Below the pieces are notes generated by a model. The model did not search any database. It was not told the origin of the DNA and saw nothing but the letters and a program-made list of their open reading frames with translations. Positions 12,478 through 25,100 of a stretch of 64,000 nucleotides of DNA are shown here, piece after piece. Numbering within the stretch: the stretch's first letter is position 1; each line of letters begins with the position of its first letter. Made by a program: the position numbers and the translations under genes. This stretch comes from Ciona intestinalis (Eukaryota; Chordata; Ascidiacea; Phlebobranchia; Cionidae), in the NCBI RefSeq assembly GCF_000224145.3, contig NC_020172.2, forward strand, positions 4,307,961 to 4,371,960, read 5' to 3'.

Positions 12478-14233
12478 AATAACAGCGTTCTATTCAATTG
12501 CAGCCTTTAATTTCGGGTTAAATAAGTACTTTGCCATTTAAAACTGACAACGAACAATCCAACAGTTCTTGGATTTTCCGGACAAGTTCCCTGCGATTAA
12601 AATGACGCACAAAATGATCATCCATCAGCAAATTCAATAAAACCAGTCACCAATACGCGTGCTGCTTTATGCAGAAACAAACAACGGACCAAGCCCATAT
12701 TTAATTGACGCACAGCACCTGGGAAAACCGCTATGGCGAATGGGCTAGTCACGCAACCTCTGTTTCGTGCAATGTTTGCACGTTAGTTGACAATGAATCA
12801 TAATAGGCTGGAAAAGAGCATTGGTAGTTAGAATACACAGTAGCGGTGCGCCTGAAACTCACCAGACTTTTGTGGCGTTTTTACACCACATGTTCCGCCT
12901 ATAAGAAACATTCTATCGTTCTAGGTTGACAAATACAGTATTCTGACTTTTAGCACTTATTCTGTTGCATAAAGTACAAAATTAATATTGCTTTGCTAAA
13001 AACTGGTACGCTATGCAGTAAACACTTTATAGATTTACAAAACCTGTACATTAAAAAAACATTTAAATTTATAAAAAAAAACAAGACTAGAGCCATACAT
13101 TTTTTAAGTTAGCGGCGCTTTTAAAATATCATACAATAATCCAATATGAAACTATGCCATGTTACCTACATCTCATACTAGCCTTGTCTAGCAATATTGA
13201 CATATTCCGGTCCCTGGATTGATAAAATAAAATGACACAACTGCGTAAACAAAGTGACGTACAGTGTAGCACGATTAGCGGACAAGTATACCACGCTACA
13301 GTGTGAATACATTAAATATTTCGTGGCTGGAAACACTAGGGAGAGAGGGAGCATATACTTTGAGTGTTGAATGGATGCTTCGGATCCATGCTGTGCTCAA
13401 ATAAAATATTTCCGAGATTCAATTTCAATTTACATTTCACAGCTGTTACTGTTCCGTAAAACCACACATTTATAAGTAGTGTATGTATTGTCCAGTTACT
13501 TAGTTTAAGAAACAAATAATGTATCTTGTCATACATTATTTGTATAAATAAACGATACAATATAGTAATGTGGGGCAAGATGGGATACCGCTAGAACGCC
13601 ATGTACATACGTGACGGATACGTCTAACGTTGATCTAAAGCTTTGAAATTATGCGAATCGAAAAGTTAACGATTGCTGTAAAGTGTGGCATAAAAGATCG
13701 CAACTTTGGTATTTAATGAGTAAACATATATAATATTGTCGGCGGATGCTCATCTGCTCTACAGCTGCAAAACTTCCGTCTTTGACCGTTTGTATTTTAA
13801 TGGTAAATGCTTAATTAACATAAACAAATTCTCTTACAACACTTAAAATTAACATAGAGACTCAACAAGATCTTATTCATTCCTAAATCCTTAATTCCTT
13901 TCTTTAAATATAGTGTTAAGCAATACACTTAGTCTCAAGCCTCTTCTACATACGGTATACTTGAAAATCGACGACCTATATATTAAAAAAATCGGCCGCT
14001 AAAGAGCTACTGAACGATAATAAGTAAAAGAAAGCTAAAATATATAGCCGACGCTAAACGTGTCGTAACGCGTTATTGACTTCGTAAATTCTACCACATG
14101 ATAACGGTTATTAAACTCCTCGCTAAAGCTAGTTTTAATATCCTCTTGTATAAAGCGTCTTAAAAATAACCCAACTGCCAAATTCTTGAGTGGATATTGG
14201 ATTCGTAGGCATTACGGGTGCGTGAACAGACGA

Positions 14234-14241
14234 TGACGTCA
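14234..14241. promoter_or_regulatory. CRE palindrome (TGACGTCA)
   Basis: Exact CREB/ATF consensus TGACGTCA in a locally GC-richer stretch (14215-14260), 3.6 kb upstream of the TRPN start. The match is seen; its function is only possible. Confidence 0.3.
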
Positions 14242-15143
14242 CGGCGGTCGCATGTCCTCGATTTTGAGGTTTGCTGATGTAAAATTACTTTCTTTTCTTT
14301 TTACAATGGCCTTGGAAATACTATTTAGCGAAGTAATCCTCGGAATTGACTGTTCCGTAAACTGATCCCGGTCTAAGTTATCTTTTCCACGCACAATGAA
14401 ATTGATTGACGATTAGATTCTCATAGATCGTACGATGCTTGGCGGGGGGCGCGCGCTCCAGACACGGCACATACATTCTCCTCCCGAAGTCAAAAAGACG
14501 GCGCACTGTTTGATTCGCGGTCACAAATTCACGATAAGAACTGAGGAGATGCGGTATCTACCAATAGATTCTGATATTTCAAGAAATCTGAGCAAATGCG
14601 AGGAGACAGAAAAGCTGAGCTTGGACAAACAATGCTTTGCCACCTCCGGTACCGGTCAATTAACCCAGAGACAACTAAACGCAATGTGTACATTACCAAC
14701 TGCTCGGATTACCAACTCGAAGGACGCGTTCACGCCTAATAACTAACTCGGCTAATATTAATACGAAATCTTTGATCTGTCCCATCAGTCACAATGCGCG
14801 TTATTGTGAAAAGCGTCGTAACGATCCCTACGTCTCTCCTTCAACACTTAATTGTCATACTTCTAAGAACAGACTAACAGAGCGTATAACTTCTACTTGC
14901 TTAAAAACTATAGCGAATACGTATACTACTTAATGCAAAGGATCAATAGAACACAGGTAAACTTGTTCAGCCGAGACTTTACTGTCGTAATTATACGTTC
15001 CGAATTCACTAGAGTTCATATTCGTTTGTTTAGTATAATGGTAGTTTTAAAGAGGTGCATTAAGACGTGTTTGCCAAAGAGTCGTTATTTTGTGGAATGT
15101 CGGAAACGAGGGTGGCTAGCTCTGTCGCTCTTTAGGTGACTTG

Positions 15144-15330
15144 CCAGGGTAAGATTGGATGTCGTTAGCACCCAAATCCCATATTTCTTAATCGTTTTAA
15201 TTAGTTAACAACGCCTTTTTGGAGTCGTGAAGATGCGGTTATTTAATTTTTATAAATGTTTTTTGCTTACTATCAAATAGGACAAGAAAAGATAACGAAA
15301 ATATGTTCCATATTATCCCACCCTACTATT
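15144..15330. mobile_element. TIR element copy
   Basis: CCAGGGTAAGATTGGATGTC to TATTATCCCACCCTACTATT. A truncated second copy (15359-15430, ending CCGCCTTACCCCACCCTCA) follows 28 bp later. Confidence 0.8.
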
Positions 15331-15465
15331 TGAGTTCAAAAACATGTGGATATATTAAACCCATATTTTCTTTGTTTACAACCAAAACGGGACAAGAAAA
15401 TGAAAAATGTCCCGCCTTACCCCACCCTCAAGATAAAAAGTACACGTATAAATAATCATGTAGAT

Positions 15466-15732
15466 TTAAATAGTAAACATTCTGTGAGTAACATTGTTAA
15501 ATATTATGCGAACCTCGGTGTTTTGCTTCCACTCCGAATAGAAATGCGACCATATTTTCTTTTCATATTCATCCGTCAGTCTCGGTAACACTTCGTCCCA
15601 CTTGAACTCTTCGGCGACATCTTCTGGTTCTTTTGTGGAAGAGTTTGGCAAAACTTTATGCTCCTAGAAATTTTACGCGAACATCAACTTAACCTAATAT
15701 TTACTATACTACTATATATTAGAACTCACCAT
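15466..15732 (-). CDS. Candidate small two-exon gene, function unknown
   Basis: Tentative. An ATG at 15732-15730 abuts a perfect donor (ATG|GTGAGT). The exon at 15663 opens after TTTCTAG and reads in the same phase as EHKVLPNSSTKEPEDVAEE, continuing with DEVLPRLTDEYEKKIWSHF. If it runs to the stop at 15466 the product is 67 residues, acidic/charged, with no signal peptide, membrane segment or recognised domain. Alternatively the exon is internal and leaves through a weak GAG|GTTCGC donor after 50 codons, with further exons to the left that I could not find. It might also be a 5' exon of an alternative TRPN transcript. The amino-acid composition is more protein-like than that of other open frames nearby. 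Confidence 0.35.
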
Positions 15733-16911
15733 TTTAACTACAGGTTTTCAGTTAAGAGCTAGCTGCGCATTCGATACACAAAATGTGCGTTCATTTAAAA
15801 GTATGATTTTTCATTAGCTGAAGTACCTAACGTCTTAATGCCTGTTTCAAACAGATAAAACTAAGCGATTAAAGTTCAAATGGTTACGCCCAAAAATTAA
15901 CCACTTTACGGGTAAACTTTATTTACATTACGGTTATGGAAATATAATTAACAATAATACCGCCATCACCCGCCTCGAACCACAATTATTTCGAAGTGGT
16001 AAAAAGGGGGAGTACGCTGCGTCATTCGATATTGTGTATCCCCTTACACAAAAGGGTCCATATGCGCGTTAAGTTATTTGTTTGGTTCTTTGATCAATAA
16101 ATCCATCTTTATTTTAGAAAAACGTGAACCCTTTGTTACAAATCAGGGTAAACGGAAAGATTGACAGCTAAACAATCCTCGAATATTAACCTAATTGAAT
16201 GAAGGACATGAAACTGTGTGTGTATATGAAAAAGCTGCAACATATTTTTTTTACCAACACGTTGACATTACAATAAACAAAGAATGCATTTGTTAATGGG
16301 AACTTTCAAAATTAGAAGAAATTTATAAAAAAAACGACCTCGATTTCAAAATGCTTACACGTTAAAACGTCACTACCGCTTTGGCATCTGTCCCCGTCTG
16401 AGTGCTGGTGGAAAATTTGACGGAAATTCCACTTTCCGTGCGATCGGGCATTTGAGTCCCAAACATGTCTATGCTTGACTTGTAGTTAAAATTTAATCAG
16501 CGCTTCGGAATCCGCCTTCCGTTTTCTTTAATTTTAGTATTTCATTCTCTGCGAACCAAAGACGTACGATTAAAACAGGAAAGAAAGGTTTTAAATTGAA
16601 CGTTTTTTTTGTGCTGACCCATGGAAAAGTTTTGTTAATGTCAGTGTTTTTGTCTGGTACGCTGTTGAATTATTTTAACTTTTAAACTATCAAAAATAAT
16701 GGCAATGGCACTAGTTTTAAATTCAAATTTTGTATTTCCATTTAATGATATAGACTGGGAAAAACTACAGCCTGGTCTTTGTTTTAGTAATATACGTGTC
16801 AATTTTATGTTCTTGTAATTATTAAATCATTGTTTTAACAGGTGTTTTAGTGTATATACAGTCTAAATTGAACACAGAACACTTTTGGCTGGTGAAACTT
16901 ATAATACCAAG
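15733..16911. other. Spacer between candidate small gene and p67phox-like gene
   Basis: A+T-rich sequence with no repeat family recognised and no open frame worth calling. It separates two divergent starts, so it may act as a shared promoter region. A plausible 3' splice site (TTGTTTTAACAG, 16831-16842) 69 bp before the p67phox-like ATG could end a 5'UTR intron or serve spliced-leader trans-splicing, which Ciona uses. Confidence 0.4.
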
Positions 16912-18459
16912 ATGGCATCGAAGCATGCAGCCTTGCTACAGCAGGAAGGGGTAGAAGCATCAGAAGAAAACGATTGGTTTAAAGCTCTATCAATATTCCA
17001 ACAAGTTCCCAATCCTTCGTCTGTTATTTGGTTTAACATTGGTTGCTGTCATTTACAGATTCAGCAGTACTTAAAGGCAGAGAATGCATTTTCACAATCT
17101 ATAGCAAAAGACAAGTATCTGGTTGCTGGATATTTCCAACTAGCAGTCTCACAAACCCACCTTGGAAATTATGCTGAAGCAATAGATAATTTTAGCTCCG
17201 CCTTGAGCTCGTTAAGGGGTAACCCATTTATTGACTACAAGCAGTTAAATATGCTATGTAAAATCTCTGCCTGCGACATTCGTTTGAACCTTGCTTTGCT
17301 GCACATTTTCTCTGGCGATGTACCAAAAGCAAGGGAGATATTAAATGAAGCAATGTCCATGCCACATGATGAAGATAAAATGAAAAACTGTAAATCTGCG
17401 CTGGATGCTCTCGTCAACGAAAACTGGGTTTATTTTGGCGAATCAGCCCTCGAAAGACTCGTACGTCTATCAAGCTCTTGCTTGTTTCGTCCGAGCAAAA
17501 CAAAAATGGAAGGATTAAAATCCGGAACAAAATTCATGAACACAGCTACGGTTGTTTCCGCCACAAATGATGAATATTCTTTTGTTGGTTTCGTTGGTCC
17601 CAAAAAAATGCAGCAACAGAGAGAAAAAGAGGAACTGTTTCCCATAAACGCTGGTCAGTCTTCCCATTCTATTGTCCCGCCTCCTCTTCCTAGCGTGGCT
17701 CCTCCACGGAGAACAAGAAGCAATCCACCAACTTTACCCCCTCCTGTTCCACCTGGTAACTCTCCTAGTAAACCAAAACCTGAAGTAAAAGACCTTACAA
17801 AGTTACCTCCTAAACCTTTAAAACCACTTGACAAAAAGCTGGCTATGCCGAAACCAATTCCTAAGCCCGCAAACTCGAAAGTCCTGTCTTCGCCTACTAT
17901 GAGTCCAAAATCCAGTCCTGGAAAGCGTTCACCACCTGTGAGACCTGCAAAACCGAGTGTAAATTCCTATCTGCAATGTAGTTTATCACTCTCCCTATCT
18001 CTGCCTAAGAATAAGATAGGCCCACATGATAATTTCCTAATCGAACTCAGTTCTAAATTAGACCACCTTGTCAAAGCCCTTGTTGCTCCTAATTTTTCCG
18101 ACAATTACCAAATGACTCTCGCTACAATTGGCGCTGCCCAGGAAATTACCAGCTCAACTTGGAGAGAGACGTACTTGGATGCTGTACGAAGCAAGAAATT
18201 AAGCATCAACATAACCCCACTTCGTTCAAAAGAGCTTCCAAAGACCCCCAAACCCACAGAACCAAATGGCAGCAATATTCAACGACCAGCAATCACAGAA
18301 GCTGCTTTAAAACCAGCGGTTGCCAAAAAGCCAAACCAAAATTGGCCACCGGCACCCCCAGAAGATGCTGATATATATGTTGATGCCAACAATGCTGCAA
18401 GTCTTATACCAGAGGCAAATGAAGACAATATATATGCTGAGGCAGTGTTTGGTGTTTGA
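16912..18459 (+). CDS. NADPH oxidase activator, p67phox/NOXA-like, intronless
   Basis: 515 residues. Residues 1-155 are TPR repeats of the p67phox type; the family docks GTP-bound Rac there and activates NOX2-type oxidases at the membrane. Residues equivalent to the human Rac contacts fall at the same numbers: S37, D67, R102, N104 and D108 (RGNPFIDY). Residues ~190-229 (CLFRPS..., NTATVVSATNDEYSFVGF) match the linker and activation segment. Residues ~245-370 are strongly proline-rich. The C-terminus carries two similar Tyr motifs, DIYVDA (Y489) and NIYAEA (Y508). No SH3 or PB1 domain is visible, although human p67phox (526 residues) has two SH3s and a PB1. The start at 16912 reproduces human numbering; a TTG 27 bp upstream is open but not needed. 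No introns, unlike vertebrate NCF2. Confidence 0.92.
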   Translation: MASKHAALLQQEGVEASEENDWFKALSIFQQVPNPSSVIWFNIGCCHLQIQQYLKAENAFSQSIAKDKYLVAGYFQLAVSQTHLGNYAEAIDNFSSALSSLRGNPFIDYKQLNMLCKISACDIRLNLALLHIFSGDVPKAREILNEAMSMPHDEDKMKNCKSALDALVNENWVYFGESALERLVRLSSSCLFRPSKTKMEGLKSGTKFMNTATVVSATNDEYSFVGFVGPKKMQQQREKEELFPINAGQSSHSIVPPPLPSVAPPRRTRSNPPTLPPPVPPGNSPSKPKPEVKDLTKLPPKPLKPLDKKLAMPKPIPKPANSKVLSSPTMSPKSSPGKRSPPVRPAKPSVNSYLQCSLSLSLSLPKNKIGPHDNFLIELSSKLDHLVKALVAPNFSDNYQMTLATIGAAQEITSSTWRETYLDAVRSKKLSINITPLRSKELPKTPKPTEPNGSNIQRPAITEAALKPAVAKKPNQNWPPAPPEDADIYVDANNAASLIPEANEDNIYAEAVFGV

Positions 18460-19119
18460 ATTGATAATAAATCCAATTATATCATAACTAGCTTAGTTTA
18501 AAAAACTTGTGCAATAATAGTTTCCTAACTTGTGCTCATCTGTAAGTTTTCTATTTTTCAATTTTCAGTATCGGCCTAAATTTCACCATGCATATATTTC
18601 TAACAGGTGCAATACAAACAAATGTTTGGTTTTTAAATTTTAATGTTCCAATTTCTGTGACAAAACCTTTATACCATTTTGTTTTATTCTTGCCATTTTT
18701 GTGCCAGTTTGTGCAATATTTTTTTTTTTAGATTTTGCAGATTTTTTTGGTTTTGTATATTCTAACTTGCCAGGCATAAACTAAATAATTTCTCATAAGC
18801 CTTATAGACAAGGGTGATTTTACATTTCGTTTTATAGCATCATACATACTATATACATTCATGGTATGAATCATGCAGCTATACAATATCCTTTATCAAT
18901 CTTAGCTTATCAGAAGTCAGTTATAAAGTATTCTTTTTTCCTATCTTTGCATTTACTTTTGCAGTAATTACTTATTCTGCTTTTAAAATACACATAATGT
19001 AACTTGTTTTGTATTTCAAATCCACATAATGTTTATATATTCAAGTTTTTAGGCTATTAGTTGAATTATCATTATCATGTAAGCTTTGCTGGTGTGAAGT
19101 AAAAATTCAATTTGTGAGA
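18460..19119. other. Intergenic: p67phox-like 3' end to NRBP start
   Basis: 660 bp, T-rich, no gene. An AATAAA at 18466-18471 lies 7 bp after the p67phox-like stop and could be its polyadenylation signal. The NRBP promoter or trans-splice site must lie here; TTCAAGTTTTTAG at 19041-19053 is an acceptor-like site 66 bp before the ATG. Confidence 0.5.
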
Positions 19120-22100
19120 ATGTCTGATTCGGGAGCAGGGAAGGACCCTGGTGATGAGAGTGAGCACGAGAGCGAAGATGAAAGTCAAACATTGGAGGAG
19201 AGTCCATGCGGAAGATGGCTGAAGAGAAGCGAAGAGGTAAATAATAAAAAATACCGCTCTAAACTTTTTCATTAGCTTAATCATATGACCTTTCAATCTT
19301 AAACAGTTAATTTTACCATACATGTTTGCTTTTTTGACAATTTGTAAATAGTGTTGCTAAATTGAATGGTAATATTTCATTGATCAGCCAATATTGTTCA
19401 CAATTTTTCAGTGCAATGAGCTTTTTATTGGCTTAATCTTATAACATTTTATATGTATTTATGTACACTTTATTTTAAAGTAAAATATTTTAAAATTTGC
19501 CTATTTTGAGAATTAATAAGTAGTGTTGCTAGTTAGAATGAATTCAGTATTTCATTGAGCATCTACAGTCTATTAGTATATAGTAGTATGTTGTGTTGCG
19601 CAACTGACAACCTGGTGACTGACGTTCAATTAGCAACCACATATTTGCCATGCCATCTGCCACCACAGCAATACAGATCGCCCTCACAGCATTTACTGTA
19701 CGTTTGCTATTTAACCAACAATCAAAACCCATTCCAGATCACTTTGGCATATCAATACCACTATACCTCAATGGTTGGTCAAACAGAGTTGATTAAACAC
19801 CATTGTTCATTGTATATATAGGATATAGTCCAGTTAAAATGCCTCCGTTAAATGGATCCCCTATAATGTTAAACTGGCTGTAAATTTTAAGGTTTAGCTT
19901 CCCGTAAACTTTACTATACAATCACCTACTGTAAAATTTTTACACCATATTTCTTACTGTTGTTTGTCGGTACAGATTACTTTACAATTATTTGCTGGCT
20001 GACTACAAGTACCAGCATTTAAAAAACTATATACCCTCAGTCACCCACCTATAAAATTCAATTTTTTGTTGACACCCTAGTTGTAGATGTTGCTTTTACA
20101 AGCAGATATCTTTATAATTATTTGCTTGCCAACCACAAGTACAAGCATACCATGCACTTAAACTTTTCAATGTTTATTTTGATCTTTAATGTCTCTAGAT
20201 AGATACCCATTGCCTTGGTGAATGGCCAACCCTAGTTTGACATTTATTTTCCTTATCACGACAGTGGTGTAACTACCTTGTATAGGTTTTAACGTTACCA
20301 TGCCCACCTAATGTTATATAATAAGTTAAATTCAAACAAAAGCTTAATGTTATATACAAGATATATAACAGACAATAAAATAAAGTGAAAAGTTGAAAAA
20401 ATATTGGCAAAATTTTGTCAAACTCTATGAAAATTGTTAGTTTAGCTTCTTGCGCTTTTGGTTAACAATTGACTAGTTAATCTTTGTCCGGCACATTTGT
20501 GTCATTTTTGCTTTCATTTTCTCAACACAATATGTTATGTATAAATATGTTTATGCTTTAAACAGCATGGACCACTGTTCCAGGACCAGTATAACTTAAC
20601 CATTAAACCATGTTTTTTGTAGGTATCTCAGCGTAATGTACCCGGCATTGACCGAGCTTACTTAGCCATGGATTCTGAGGAAGGAGTAGAAGTTGTTTGG
20701 AATGAGGTCCAGTTTTCAGAACGGAAAAGTTACAAAGCACAAGAGGTAACTGGAGTTTCCAATCTGTTATGGCGCACTTAATAACCTGACACTTTAGCAT
20801 ACAGCCTGTTCCTATGGCCCACACAGTTTTAAGCTGATTAGTGTTCTTCATCCAGCTATAGTACCATCCATGGTCAAAATATGTGGCTGGTAATCTTAAA
20901 GCTTTAACGTGGTTTTCTCATTAACAATAACAACTGATGTGTCTTTTTGAATAAGGAACTGACAATGCCATTTAGGAGAAGTATATACCTCTCTGACTCT
21001 CTATTTTATTATTAAACAGTTGGTTGTTTTTGACTTTTGTCTGCTACCATAGCACAAGATCCTTGCATAAATTAGTGTGTTTTTATAGGAGTTTATGGCG
21101 AGTTTTGATACAAAACAAGCATGGTGTAATGACTGCCCTATGTTATCAAGAAGTAACAAAGCAGACATGATGACTATGTAGATGTATAAATATAAAATGC
21201 CCTTAGTCACAGACAGTCCTAATGTTTGTCTTGATAGTGGTTTTTGTATTGAGTTGTGTAAAATACCTAGCTGAACCAATTCTCCCAATGCCCCAATGAA
21301 ACTTAATTGTGCACTAAAGTGAAGTCCTGATGGGACTTATTACGTACGGACGTACCATCTATAATTTAGAGGAAATGACTGAAATTGCTGGCATACCTTG
21401 AGTGTTATAGCCTAAAAACTGTCTTGGGCATTCGCATTATAACACATAATATTAATCTATGTTTATAACAAGATCTTGAGACACCATTACTGTTTGAGTG
21501 GCTGAAGTCATTATGTTGAACTGGGTGTTTGTTGTATGATGCCGTTTTTAGTTATGATGTCAACGTGTTACGTAGTTGTTTCTGACTTGTCCATAGCAAC
21601 TTAAAGATGTTGGTAAACATTAAACATAATAGCCTACCATAAGTTGACCTAGTTAAAATGGTTACTTGTTTAAGTTTGATATTTTAACAACCTAGATCTC
21701 TATTTACAAAAAGACATAAACTTTTTTTTTGTTTTTGTTAAATGCAATTAAACAGCAGCTAAACCATAACACAATCTGTCCCTTGTTTTCAATTTATTTA
21801 TTTTGTTAAATATAATTCACAAATTCCAAAAGCAGTGTTTCTTAATTCCTGGTTCAAAACCCAAATGTGGGTCACCATTTGATTTGTTTGGATTGTCTAC
21901 TACAGTGATTCACAAAGCATTTCATTGTTGTTGTAAGGTTGTAGCCTAAATTAGGGTGCAAAAAATGTTTTAGGCTATAATTGGCAAGGCAACCTTTTAT
22001 GTTTAAAATTTGGGCACAGTTTTTTACATTGACTTTTTAAATTAATGGATAAAATAGTGTATGTATGAGTATAATATTACATTATATATTCTCTATTTTT

Positions 22101-25100
22101 ATATGTGAACCATTATGTATTTAACCTACGTCTCCAACCATCTATTTATTATGATTGGAGCACATGTGAATTGTGGTTTCAATACAACAACATGTTAACA
22201 CAACATTCTATAAACTTATCGACTTTTGATGGTTTTTGACTCCGACCTTTTATGGGCTTGTGTGTGATTGTGAGTAAGGGTAGGCAAGCCTTTTTTGTTT
22301 ATAGTACATTTATTTCAGTCTGTACCTTTGGTTTTTACACATTTTAGGTTACTGGCAAAAGTGGTATACATAATGTATTGCACCACAAAAGGTCAAAAGC
22401 TGCTGATTTAGTGATTTGTATTGTGTAATAAACTGTAAGCACATAAGATATATCTGGACATGCAGCCTTGCACATTCCTTCAAGATACATATAGCTTGTT
22501 GAGCTATAAATAAGTAAGGAGACAATAGCAACCTGCTACATTCTCCTTATCTCTAACAAGACTTTTATCTTATCTCAGATACACTGACCCACATATGCCA
22601 AATGTCATATCCGACTCATATGCTCATTGGGTATTTCATTTTGTATTAACACACATTATATTCATAGCATCATAGCAAAAGATTCGTGCTCCTTTGTCAG
22701 TGACGAGCCATTTATCTTGTGTAATATATAAAGTACCCACCCAATGTGATATCACTCGTTAGGTATTTGTATTAACACACCTTAATATTTACAGCAACAA
22801 ATTCGTGCTGTGTTTGACAACTTGACGAGAATCGATCACGCGAATATCGTCAAATTTCACCGATACTGGATCGACTCTCCTAAAAAAGATCCGCAAAAAA
22901 CTAGAGTGAGTTAGTTAACTAACAAACTAATGGGTATTACCATACACCAGTGATACTATATATGATAAAAATATGTTGTCTAGTTGTTATACTTATGTCA
23001 TATATTATATATATATATAGTTTTTTACATAGTTTGTGTGATCAATACTTATTTAATATCAAGTAACTGCCATAAACATAGTGATTTCCAGTAATTTTCC
23101 ATTACTTTTTGGGAAAAATGAACATTCCGGGTGGTACACCTATATATGACATGTAATTTTATTTTAAATTATCATGTTTTGCGAGGCAGTGAAGCTATAC
23201 CTCCCAAGTATTCTTGATATTAAAGTTTTGTTCCACATCAATGCATTTTAAAGGGGTGATAAAATACTGTCACTCTTTTGGCATTTAAACTTTGTAGACT
23301 CCCCTACCTATACAAAAATGTCTTCCAGATTAGTTAAGATTAGACCTTTGCCGATTTACATACAGTGTAAATTATTGTTGGTAATATACAAAGTAGTGGG
23401 GTGGGGGAGGAAAGGACACCTTTAGCACATAATATCCAACATGTTTTAAAAAATTAACAACGGTTTGTGGTAGTCCTGAGAATACAGTTTTATTCTTTAG
23501 TGAATTTTCTTCTTTGTTTATTACCAAATAGGACGAGAAAATAGAATATAAAGGTGTCCCATCTTCCCCCCTACTATATATATTCAATCTTTTTTTTCTG
23601 TATGGGTGCGGTCATATGGTGGTGCATGCCAAGGGACCTTGGGTTTAAGACAGAAATAGCCTATTACCCCAACACCCAGTACTGTGTTTAAGCATATTGT
23701 TCACCATCTAAATCTATTCCCAGCCTAACCAATTAAATATAAGATCCATAAATATAAGTGCACCAAGTTATGGAAACGACGGTAAGTAACCAATTATCAT
23801 TGCAGGTTATTTTTATTACTGAGTACATGAGTTCTGGATCTGTGAAAAAGTTTCTCAACAAAACCAAAGAGATCCATAAATATAAGAGCACCAAGTCATG
23901 GAAACGATGGTAAGTGTTTTATAACAGCTCTGTTGTTCTCTGGTCTGACTCTCTAAGTAATATGGACCAATACTCAACACACTAATACTACATTAACATG
24001 ACATAAAATCATCTATTTAAATAATAGCGAAGATAAGGTTTCGATTAAAACAATGAAGAGAAGGCAATTAATAACAAAATAGCAGTCGCCAGTCCTTAAA
24101 AAAGGCAGAGGGAATAGACAAGAAATAACTAAAGAAAAAAAAGCTTGCATTACTGTTAAACCTAAAGTACAATATAATAAACTTACAGCCTGTTGAAACT
24201 TATTAAGATGTAATTAAAACAAAAGTGCATGAAAGACATGACTCATACAATAGGGAAGGGTGGCAGTAGTTTAAACAATGTGTATGACACGAATATCCCT
24301 ACATGCTATGGTTACAGTTAGTAAAAGGGTTACTGGGTTACTATTTACCTATTAATTAATAGGTGTACATGCTGCCATTTAAATGTACACAGTTTGAATC
24401 TGTAACATTACACAGTCAGTATTACCCTATTAATAATGAAAATACATGGTAGGCTTATATTAATATGCCAACTGTTAACAATGCTCAAATTAAAATATAA
24501 TAATTTCATGCTTCAATATACAGTGCTCACATATTATAGTTATGTACCAGGCAGGGCATTTTATAGGCTTTATTATAATTGCTATATCTTGTAGCGCCAT
24601 AAACACTATGTTTTTTCTCACAACTTATTGATTAAATTTAATGGGCCAAGCTAGTTTCTATACACATTACGCAACATATCCATATTTGTAAAACATTTCA
24701 CTTACGCTCACTTTTTTCTTAGAAAAGTATATCTGTCTTTTCCTGTATATGAAAAACCAAATAATAGTTAGCAGTTGTACTTAATATTACAGCTTACAGT
24801 TAAATAAATTTAACAGTCAAACATTTTTGGCTGATGCTTTTATTTTATTTCTGTAAATTTATGTCCTCTGTCCCAGTGTCCTGTATTGTATGTTATATTC
24901 ATTAGTTATAGTATTCTGTGTGATTACACATGAAAGTTAAAGGCATGTCTATGATATTAAAGTGTCTTTAAGTTGAAGCATAATACATATATATTATAGA
25001 CATATGTGATAGCCTATATATTATAAGTGTGTTAGAGTGTTAAAAAAGTGTGAGAGAGTGTCAAATGTAATGCCCTACTAAGCTCCTATGTTTAGCCTAT

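Larger units (their letters stand above)
10589..15465. other. Non-coding spacer upstream of TRPN
   Basis: I see no supportable gene here. It should hold the TRPN 5'UTR and promoter, but no TATA box or initiator stands out. Contents: TIR elements at 11467, 12301, 13563 (30-bp stub), 15144 and 15359, and a perfect CRE palindrome at 14234-14241. A 103-codon open frame at 14435-14746 (+) has no splice sites or family resemblance that would support it. Confidence 0.6.

Noticed and set aside
14435..14746. 103-codon plus-strand open frame
   Set aside because: Reasonable composition but no recognised domain, promoter, polyadenylation signal or splice partner; it can occur by chance in this GC-richer patch.
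16885..16911. Upstream extension of the p67phox-like ORF from TTG
   Set aside because: Non-ATG start; the ATG at 16912 gives numbering identical to human p67phox at all five Rac-contact residues.
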